A DNA stretch of 63,101 nt. It comes from an uncultured Steroidobacter sp. (GTDB taxonomy: Bacteria > Pseudomonadota > Gammaproteobacteria > Steroidobacterales > Steroidobacteraceae). The notes beneath the pieces are model-generated. The model was not told the DNA's origin and made no database searches. It saw only the letters and a program-made list of their open reading frames with translations. This document shows, one piece after another, positions 57,447 through 63,101 of this stretch. The stretch is taken from positions 1 through 63,101 of the forward strand of contig CAMLEO010000005.1 in NCBI GenBank assembly GCA_946478975.1, written 5' to 3'. A program made the translations under genes and the position numbers. Numbering within the stretch: position 1 is the stretch's first letter; the number at the start of each line of letters is the position of its first letter.

Positions 57447-58205
57447 TCAGGCCAGATGATCAGAGCGGGGCAGGTCCGCCATCGCGGCTTCCAGGGTATC
57501 GCCGATCCCGTCATGGATGACGAGGTCGGCGATCTCATCCACGGCGGTGGGGTCGCGATTGACGATCACGAGCTTCGCACCGCGCTGCTTGGCTTGCACC
57601 GGAAAATCGGCGGCCGGAAAGACCGACAGCGACGAGCCCAGCACCAGAAACAAATCGCACGTCAGCGTTTCCTGGTGCGCCCGACGCATCGGCAGCTCGG
57701 GCATCTGCTGGCCGAACGAAATCGTCGCAGTCTTGATGATGCCGCCGCATTTCTTGCAGGGGCCAACGTTGTTGGTCTCCTGGAACTCGCGCTCGATATC
57801 CGCCAGCTCATAGCGCGTGTGACATTTCAGGCACAGCGCATAAGTCGAGTTGCCGTGCAGCTCGATGACTTTCTGCTCCGGCACGCCGGAGTCCTGATGC
57901 AAATTATCGACGTTTTGAGTAACCACGGCGCTGGCGCGGCCGGAGCGAACCAGCTCTGCAACGGCGTAGTGGCCACGATTCGGTTTTGCGCCGACCCAAC
58001 CGTCGGCATTGCTGAAACGCCGGCGCCACGCCTCGCGGCGAGTGTGCTCCGACGCCATGAAGTCCTGGAAATAAATCGGCTGCATCTTGCTCCACACGCC
58101 GCCGGGGCTGCGGAAGTCGGGGATGCCCGATTCGGTGCTGATGCCGGCGCCGCTGAAGACGAGAATGCGCCGGCTGCCAAGAAACAATTCGGTGAGCGCG
58201 GTCAT
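57447..58205 (-). CDS. NAD-dependent protein deacylase, SIR2 family
   Basis: A 252-aa sirtuin: NAD-binding VFSGAGISTESGIPDFRSPGGVW, catalytic-loop VVTQNVDNLHQDSG and the catalytic His in VIELHGN, two Zn-binding Cys pairs (CLKC and CKKC), and LVLGSSLSVFPAA. It removes acetyl or related acyl groups from lysines using NAD+. It is close to CobB in length; the Tyr/Arg pair diagnostic of desuccinylases was not evident in the segment read. Convergent with the M20 gene (1-bp gap). Confidence 0.92.
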   Translation of the reverse strand: MTALTELFLGSRRILVFSGAGISTESGIPDFRSPGGVWSKMQPIYFQDFMASEHTRREAWRRRFSNADGWVGAKPNRGHYAVAELVRSGRASAVVTQNVDNLHQDSGVPEQKVIELHGNSTYALCLKCHTRYELADIEREFQETNNVGPCKKCGGIIKTATISFGQQMPELPMRRAHQETLTCDLFLVLGSSLSVFPAADFPVQAKQRGAKLVIVNRDPTAVDEIADLVIHDGIGDTLEAAMADLPRSDHLA

Positions 58206-58335
58206 GGGAGGTCAGCGGCAGACGGATGGCTGCTCAGTTAAGAGGACGGAGGAAACGAATCTTCCTCTTTCTCTCACTGAGCGTCCAACTCGCCTGCCGC
58301 CGGCCTCTAAACGGTCCAGCCCGCTGCGAGGTTCA

Positions 58336-58980
58336 CTATCTCGCCGCCGCCCTGCGACCGGCAATCTGTAATTCTCCGTTCTCATCGACCGGGATGCGCT
58401 CACCGGGATCGCGGTCCATACGCACCGTGCCTTCCTGCTCGCCTAAACGATAGCGCACGTTGTAGCCGATGATTTTCTCGCTGCTGTCGTACACCGTCTC
58501 ACAGCTGGTTTCCGTCGTGGTGTACGTGTTTCCGTTCTGCATTTGCTCCTGAACTTTGTTGCCCGCATAACCGCCGGCAGCAGCGCCGGCTGCGGTTGCA
58601 AGTTTCCGCCCTCGACCGTCGCCGACCTGATTGCCGAGCACGCCGCCGACGACGGCGCCAATCACAGTGCCGGCGATGCGATTCTCATCCTTCGGTGGCG
58701 CAGTGTGAGTGACGAGATGATCTTTGCAGACCTGGCGCGGCTTGCGCGTCGTCTTCGTCACCGTGTCCACATTCAACACTTCAGCAAACTTCGGCGTGTT
58801 GTCGATCACCGGCTCGACAGCCTCTGGAACTACTGCTGCAGACTCCGGAATCACCGCTGCGGGAGCGGGTGCCTCGACGCTGGCCTCAGGCTTGCGATCC
58901 AGCGCGAAATTCGCCACCGCTGCGCCGGCAGTTACAACTGCAGCGCCGATTACCAATCCGGTCACTAACGACTTGTTCAT
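58336..58980 (-). CDS. Glycine-zipper 2TM domain protein (Rick_17kDa/SlyB-like)
   Basis: A 214-aa protein with an N-terminal TM anchor (MNKSLVTGLVIGAAVVTAGAAV), an Ala/Pro/Val-rich linker, and a glycine zipper at ~105-145 (IAGTVIGAVVGGVLGNQVGDGRGRK, AAGAAAGGYAGNKV), ended by a beta-rich stretch with a Cys pair (ETSCETVYDSSEKIIGYNVRYRLG). Typical of outer-membrane or envelope glycine-zipper proteins. ATG at 58980 has AGGAG at 5-nt spacing. The 130-bp gap to the downstream sirtuin shows no clear terminator. Confidence 0.88.
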   Translation of the reverse strand: MNKSLVTGLVIGAAVVTAGAAVANFALDRKPEASVEAPAPAAVIPESAAVVPEAVEPVIDNTPKFAEVLNVDTVTKTTRKPRQVCKDHLVTHTAPPKDENRIAGTVIGAVVGGVLGNQVGDGRGRKLATAAGAAAGGYAGNKVQEQMQNGNTYTTTETSCETVYDSSEKIIGYNVRYRLGEQEGTVRMDRDPGERIPVDENGELQIAGRRAAAR

Positions 58981-59112
58981 GAATTCTCCTGTCGCCCTAT
59001 AACGACAATGTGCCCTGTGACAGACCCACGCACATTGCCATGTAAGGACAATAACTAAACGAAAGGAGTTCCGGGAGGGTTCCCGGGGCGCCGCGTAAGA
59101 ACGACACAAAAG

Positions 59113-59144
59113 AAAAAGGGCGCCGGAAAATATTCGCGGCGCCC
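59113..59144 (-). terminator. Intrinsic terminator of the trypsin-like protein gene
   Basis: Perfect 8-bp stem GGGCGCCG (59118-59125) / CGGCGCCC (59137-59144) with an 11-nt loop. Read on the minus strand, it is followed by TTTTT (59117-59113) and more T-rich sequence. It lies 28 bp downstream of the gene ending at 59172. Confidence 0.85.
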
Positions 59145-59171
59145 AAAAAAACAGATGTTAAATAGCCGGCG

Positions 59172-60107
59172 TCAGTTCGCGCGTGCTTCAGTTGCCTGCG
59201 TCTGGCGACGCGCCTGGATTTCGCTGCGAATCGTCGCTTCCAGCCAGTCGTTCATGGTGATCATGGTATTGCGGCTGGGATCCGGCTGCGTGTGAATGCC
59301 GATGATCACACCCGTCGATTCGTCGATCACCGGCGCACCCGGCGCGATGTCGTGCGAGTCCATGTCATGCGTGAAGCCGGCAACGCTGGAGGCGACCACG
59401 CCGTTCTCACGTCGCTCGTACACCGTGCCGCGAGCTTTGCGCTTGATGCTGTCAGCGTCGATGTCGCTCTTGTATCCGATCATCACCACCGAGGCGGAGT
59501 CGCCGGAGAAACGACCGAGGGGCATGGTGCGCTGAGCGTAATGCGAAGGTTCGCTCAAACGGATCACCGCGAGATCCTTCGCTGTCTGGCCGGCCGCGCC
59601 TGCCTCATCCCATTGCGATTTCACATACGAAACGGGAATGCGCTCGCGAATCTGGCCCAGCGAATCGAGGCTGTTATAAACGCACTCGCTCGGCTCCGCG
59701 CCGTCCGCACCTTTGGCGAAGGTGTGAGCAACGGTCACGCCGATATCGAACGCGCCGACCAGGAAGGCCGTCGAGGTGCGCGGCTTGCCATCGACCATGC
59801 AGGAGATGACGCCGACACCGCTATAAGACGGATAGTCTTGCGCCGACAACTCGCTCCGGCGCAGCGAAGTATCGTGCGGCGTGGCTTGGTCGTGCGCCGT
59901 CGAGAAACGGAAGAAATGTTGATCGGAGGTGGTCGAGGGCAGATCGTGGCCGCACGAGGTACCGTTTGAGCACAGGCCGGACTCTGCGTGCGCCCGCTGG
60001 GCGGAGGCCAGCGCCGCGACGGCGAGGACGCCGCCGAACAACGCGAGCTTCAGAGCGTTCTTGCGTGTGCTGAAAGGAGCAGACAAAGAGACAGTTCGCG
60101 CGCGCAT
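59172..60107 (-). CDS. Trypsin-like serine protease homologue, catalytic Ser apparently absent
   Basis: A 311-aa exported chymotrypsin-fold protein with a signal peptide ending AQRAHAESG. The catalytic His (GVTVAHTFAKG) and Asp (TAKDLAVIRL) motifs are visible, but the region where GxSGxP is expected reads HDIAPGAPVIDESTG: the Ser and its adjoining Gly are missing or replaced. It may be a pseudoprotease or binding protein. Start ambiguous: ATG 60107 chosen; GTG codons at 60113/60116 extend it slightly. A terminator follows at 59113-59144. Confidence 0.85.
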   Translation of the reverse strand: MRARTVSLSAPFSTRKNALKLALFGGVLAVAALASAQRAHAESGLCSNGTSCGHDLPSTTSDQHFFRFSTAHDQATPHDTSLRRSELSAQDYPSYSGVGVISCMVDGKPRTSTAFLVGAFDIGVTVAHTFAKGADGAEPSECVYNSLDSLGQIRERIPVSYVKSQWDEAGAAGQTAKDLAVIRLSEPSHYAQRTMPLGRFSGDSASVVMIGYKSDIDADSIKRKARGTVYERRENGVVASSVAGFTHDMDSHDIAPGAPVIDESTGVIIGIHTQPDPSRNTMITMNDWLEATIRSEIQARRQTQATEARAN

Positions 60108-60327
60108 GATCACCACCGGCTATCCGACCCTTGAGAAGTTCGCATGCCGAAGGCGGCTGGCGCTCTAGGGCAAAGCCTGAAGCACACGATCGCCTTGGCC
60201 TGTCCGCGGTCTGCGGACGTTCAGCAGCGCCAGAAAAACGCCGCTGACGGATCGAGCCTATGGGGAACAGGCGACCTGAACAGTGATGAGCCTCAAATTC
60301 TCGCGCATGAATGTCGCCCGAGGCCTG

Positions 60328-60356
60328 AAAAAACAGGCCGGGGAGTGCCCGGCCTG
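60328..60356 (-). terminator. Intrinsic terminator of the tonB-family gene
   Basis: Perfect 9-bp stem CAGGCCGGG (60334-60342) / CCCGGCCTG (60348-60356) with a 5-nt loop; on the minus strand it is followed by a run of six T (60333-60328). It lies 29 bp after the gene ending at 60386 and separates it from the protease gene. Confidence 0.88.
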
Positions 60357-60385
60357 CAATTGCGCTCAGCTGAATGGACTAAGGA

Positions 60386-61024
60386 TCAAGCATTGGTCAG
60401 ACGGAAGGTGATGGCCACCTGCGTCCAAGCACTAATGGGATTGGAGCCGTCGGTTGCCGCCGCAAAGCGCCACTTACGAACAGCCTCCATTGCGGCCTGG
60501 TCGAGTCGCGCGAAGCCACTGCTGTTGGCGAGTGTCACATCGCGAGGACGACCTTTCTCGTCGACCAGTACTTTCAGGCGCACCGTACCTTCCTCACCTG
60601 CGCGGCGCGATGCCGATGGATACGTCGGCTCGACGCGATTGGTCGCCTTGAGATCCTGCGCCACCGCACCGGAGGCCTCGGTGCCCGAGATCGCGTTTTC
60701 AGAGGCCGGCGCCGTCGTTTCAGCCGGCGGCACGATCGGCTCGTCGAACTGCACCTCCGGCATCGGCTGCTCGGTCGGCATCGGCTGATCGATTTCGGGC
60801 TTCACCGGCTTCGGCTGCTCGACGTGAGTTTCCTGCTGCTCGGGAATGAAGACCGCCTGGATCGGCTCGGCGAACTTCGGGATCTTCACGATGCCCATGG
60901 TGGTCGCGAGACCATAGATGATCGCCACGTGCAGGCCGACCACCGCCAGTGCCGGGCCGCCACGCGACAACAGGCCGCGCGGCTCGTTCGACAGGCGTGT
61001 GTTACTCATACTCTGCGCGTACAT
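60386..61024 (-). CDS. TonB family energy transducer
   Basis: A 212-aa TonB-type protein: cytoplasmic N-terminus, single TM anchor (ALAVVGLHVAIIYGLATTMGI, ~25-45), Pro/Glu-rich periplasmic spacer (VEQPKPVKPEIDQPMPTEQPMPE), then the TonB C-terminal domain (RVEPTYPSASRRAGEEGTVRLKVLVDEKGR, SGFARLDQAAMEAVRKWRF). It would energise TonB-dependent outer-membrane receptors; ExbB/ExbD are not adjacent, so it is probably a stand-alone copy. ATG at 61024 follows GGAGG by 7 nt. An intrinsic terminator is at 60328-60356. Confidence 0.88.
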   Translation of the reverse strand: MYAQSMSNTRLSNEPRGLLSRGGPALAVVGLHVAIIYGLATTMGIVKIPKFAEPIQAVFIPEQQETHVEQPKPVKPEIDQPMPTEQPMPEVQFDEPIVPPAETTAPASENAISGTEASGAVAQDLKATNRVEPTYPSASRRAGEEGTVRLKVLVDEKGRPRDVTLANSSGFARLDQAAMEAVRKWRFAAATDGSNPISAWTQVAITFRLTNA

Positions 61025-61163
61025 GCAGTACCTCCAGTGCGACGCAGGCACGCAACCTGCGGACTGACGTATAAACGAGCGGAATTCCTCAAAGGTTCGA
61101 TGCTGCAACTTTGGGTATGTCGCCCATTGGCATCAGCGCGAAAAAGTTCCGTACACTTGCACT

Positions 61164-63101
61164 ATGGGAACAGACATTTCCGACACAGCCGGACAGCTGC
61201 TCGCTGACAGCCAAACGCGCCTGGCGGCCGCCCGTGCGGACCAGCCTGACATCTGGCAGGCGATTCTGGATGAGCCGCGTGCAGCGGACGCAATTGCGCG
61301 TGTTTGGGCTTGCAGCGAATTCGTTGCAACCAGTTGCCTGCGCTCGCCCGCGCTGTTGGCTGAGCTGATCCAGAACGGTCATTTGTTTCAGCGCGCCCCC
61401 GACGATTGGATCGCGCAGGAGATCGAAGCTCGCGTCAGCGGTGAATCCGAAGCGGAGTTGATGGAGTCGCTGCGCCGGCTTCGCCGGCGTCACATGGTGC
61501 GAATCGCATGGCGAGACATCGCAGGCTGGGCGGACCTCGATGAAACATTGCACGACCTGTCGACGCTCGCCGATGTTTGCATCGACTTTGTCTGCAAGCG
61601 CATGCACGCGATGCTCGCCGCTCGCTACGGCACGCCGCGCGGGGGCGAAAGCGGCGAGCCGCAGTCGCTGATGATTCTGGGCATGGGCAAGCTCGGCGGC
61701 CGCGAGCTGAATTTTTCTTCGGACATCGACCTGATCCTGCTGTACCCGGAAGATGGCGAGACCGACGGTTCGCGCAGTATCGACAACGCCGAGTTCTTTT
61801 TGCGGCTGGGCCAGAAGATCGTCCAGCTGCTGGCCACGCCAACCGTCGAGGGGTTCGTCTATCGAGTTGACTTGCGGCTGCGCCCGTTCGGCGACAGCGG
61901 CCGCGTGGCGCTGAGCTTTGCCGCTTTCGAGCATTACTTGCAGCAGCACGGCCGCGATTGGGAGCGTTACGCGTACGTCAAAGCTCGTGCATTGACCGCG
62001 AAGGAGTTGTTTCCCAGCCTGTATGAAGAGGTGCTGCGGCCGTTCGTATATCGGCGCTATCTCGACTTCAGCGTGTTCGAATCGCTGCGTGACATGAAGG
62101 CGATGATCGCGCGCGAGGTGGAGCGTCGCGAGCTCAGAGAAAACATCAAGCTCGGTCCGGGCGGCATTCGCGAGATCGAATTCATCGTGCAGGCGTTTCA
62201 GCTGCTGCGCGGAGGCAGCGATCGGCGTCTGCAGAGTCGCGAGCTGCGCGCGGTGCTGCCGCTGCTGGTAGGCCAGCGATTGCTGCGTCAGGACGCGGTG
62301 ACCGATCTGGAATTGGCATATCGATATCTGCGGGTGCTGGAGAATCGGCTGCAGCAATGGAATGACGAGCAGGCGCATCTGCTGCCCGAAGATGCGCGAG
62401 CCCGCGAGCGACTCGCGTTGTCGATGAACATGCGCAACTGGGAGGAGCTCGCGGCGCAAACGACTGAGCATCGCCAGCGAGTCGAACGTTACTTCACGCA
62501 GACGGTGTTTGGTCCCGTCGACCGCGAGCGCAGCGCTGCCGCCACCACGTCTGAATTCGATTTGGAAGCAGATGCTGAAGATCGTGCCCGCATGCTCGCA
62601 AGCTGCGGCGTGAAGGAGCTGGAAGCCATCAATGCTCGGCTCGGCGAGTTGCGCGACAGTACTTATTACCGTCGGCTCGACGAGACCGGTCGCCGTCGTT
62701 TGCGAGATCTGCTCGCCCGCATCGTGCCGATGCTGGCATCAGATCCGGCGCCAACGACCACGCTCGCAAGAATCCTGCGCATCTTCGAGATGATCGCCGG
62801 CCGCACGGTGTATCTCGCGCTGCTCAACGAGAACTCGGCGGCGTTGCGCAGGTTGGTGGAGTTGTGTGCGAAGAGCCAGTTCCTGGCAGATCAAATCGCG
62901 GCGCGGCCCTTGCTGCTCGATGAGCTGATCGATGCACGGCTGATCGAAGAAATGCCGACGCGAGCGCAGTTCGCGGTTGATCTGGCGAATGTTCGCGGCC
63001 GCATGCAGGGCGAAGATCCGGAGCATCAGGTCGATATCCTGCGTCAGTTTCAGAGCGCGGCGACGTTTCGCGTCGCCGTGGCCGATCTCACCGCCGCCGT
63101 C
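61164..63101 (+). CDS. glnE: Bifunctional glutamine synthetase adenylyltransferase/adenylyl-removing enzyme, 3' partial
   Basis: Reading from ATG 61164 stays open through the right edge (646 codons; family length ~950). The deadenylylase half shows MILGMGKLGGRELNFSSDIDLILLY (nucleotidyltransferase GG...DxD motif), VYRVDLRLRPFGDSGRVAL, KARALTAKELF, IKLGPGGIREIEFIVQAFQLL and LENRLQQWNDEQAH. The second, adenylyltransferase half begins near the window end. GlnE adjusts glutamine synthetase activity in response to PII and glutamine. The gene is divergent from tonB; no Shine-Dalgarno is obvious before this ATG, and TTGGCA/TACACT at 61127-61157 would fit a start-proximal promoter. Confidence 0.92.
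   Translation, partial: MGTDISDTAGQLLADSQTRLAAARADQPDIWQAILDEPRAADAIARVWACSEFVATSCLRSPALLAELIQNGHLFQRAPDDWIAQEIEARVSGESEAELMESLRRLRRRHMVRIAWRDIAGWADLDETLHDLSTLADVCIDFVCKRMHAMLAARYGTPRGGESGEPQSLMILGMGKLGGRELNFSSDIDLILLYPEDGETDGSRSIDNAEFFLRLGQKIVQLLATPTVEGFVYRVDLRLRPFGDSGRVALSFAAFEHYLQQHGRDWERYAYVKARALTAKELFPSLYEEVLRPFVYRRYLDFSVFESLRDMKAMIAREVERRELRENIKLGPGGIREIEFIVQAFQLLRGGSDRRLQSRELRAVLPLLVGQRLLRQDAVTDLELAYRYLRVLENRLQQWNDEQAHLLPEDARARERLALSMNMRNWEELAAQTTEHRQRVERYFTQTVFGPVDRERSAAATTSEFDLEADAEDRARMLASCGVKELEAINARLGELRDSTYYRRLDETGRRRLRDLLARIVPMLASDPAPTTTLARILRIFEMIAGRTVYLALLNENSAALRRLVELCAKSQFLADQIAARPLLLDELIDARLIEEMPTRAQFAVDLANVRGRMQGEDPEHQVDILRQFQSAATFRVAVADLTAAV

Noticed and set aside
58245..58275. 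GAGGAA/TTCCTC inverted repeat followed by a T/C-rich stretch before the sirtuin gene
   Set aside because: Orientation fits a plus-strand terminator, but no plus-strand gene ends here, and the stem is weak.

Overview
This 63 kb window is GC-rich, densely coded, single-species chromosomal DNA. The gene set (opgGH osmoregulated glucan synthesis, glnE, hutIFUG, bacteriophytochrome, treYZ, uup, an ECF-type sigma factor paired with a Ser/Thr kinase) points to an environmental gammaproteobacterium; I lean towards the Steroidobacteraceae/Nevskiales, but that is inference from gene content, not a phylogenetic test. No rRNA, tRNA, CRISPR array, insertion sequence or prophage was seen. Many genes overlap by 4 to 19 nt, and no intergenic gap exceeds 300 bases.

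Layout. 1-4753: MFS exporter (cut by the left edge), lysine-rich DUF6496 protein, NamZ-type muramidase with a DOMON-like partner, and a spinster-type MFS transporter. 4906-10598: a probable beta-glucoside locus made of an MFS importer, a secreted GH3 glucohydrolase and two tandem LacI regulators, with a perfect LacI-type palindrome in front of the GH3 gene. 10600-13844: a TIGR02999-like ECF sigma factor and a large TPR-bearing Ser/Thr kinase. 13941-18546: Uup ABC-F protein, a small membrane protein, a thioesterase with an overlapping XRE regulator, and an outer-membrane beta-barrel protein. 18554-23679: histidine degradation by the HutF/HutG route (hutI divergent from hutF-hutU-hutG; hutH and a hut regulator are not here).

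23676-35390 (all minus strand) is the most unusual region. A bacteriophytochrome (bphP), a Rcp1-like response regulator, a REC-PAS-PAS-kinase-REC hybrid and a heme oxygenase (which makes the biliverdin chromophore) run into a complete stressosome module RsbR-RsbS-RsbT-RsbX-like. That module continues into a hybrid kinase carrying its own RsbT-like ATPase domain, a REC-HWE/HisKA_2 kinase and a terminal receiver protein. The layout suggests light input feeding a stressosome whose output goes to two-component proteins instead of an RsbU/RsbW/SigB cascade. The phytochrome reading frame is broken by an apparent 1-nt deletion in a G run at 34559-34561.

35481-49604: GNAT, DUF2934 and hemerythrin proteins; opgG-opgH; a sugar-phosphate nucleotidyltransferase-treZ-treY operon (trehalose from alpha-glucans); then small stress-type proteins (PNPOx-fold, ABM-fold, YihY/BrkB, AtaL-like). 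49656-57445: DUF4382 lipoprotein, a 93-aa membrane-anchored protein, a 1290-aa multi-sensor membrane protein of unknown function, ApbE flavin transferase and an M20 amidohydrolase. 57447-63101: sirtuin deacylase, glycine-zipper protein, a trypsin-like protein lacking its catalytic serine, a TonB-family protein (the last two each with a clear intrinsic terminator), and glnE running off the right edge.
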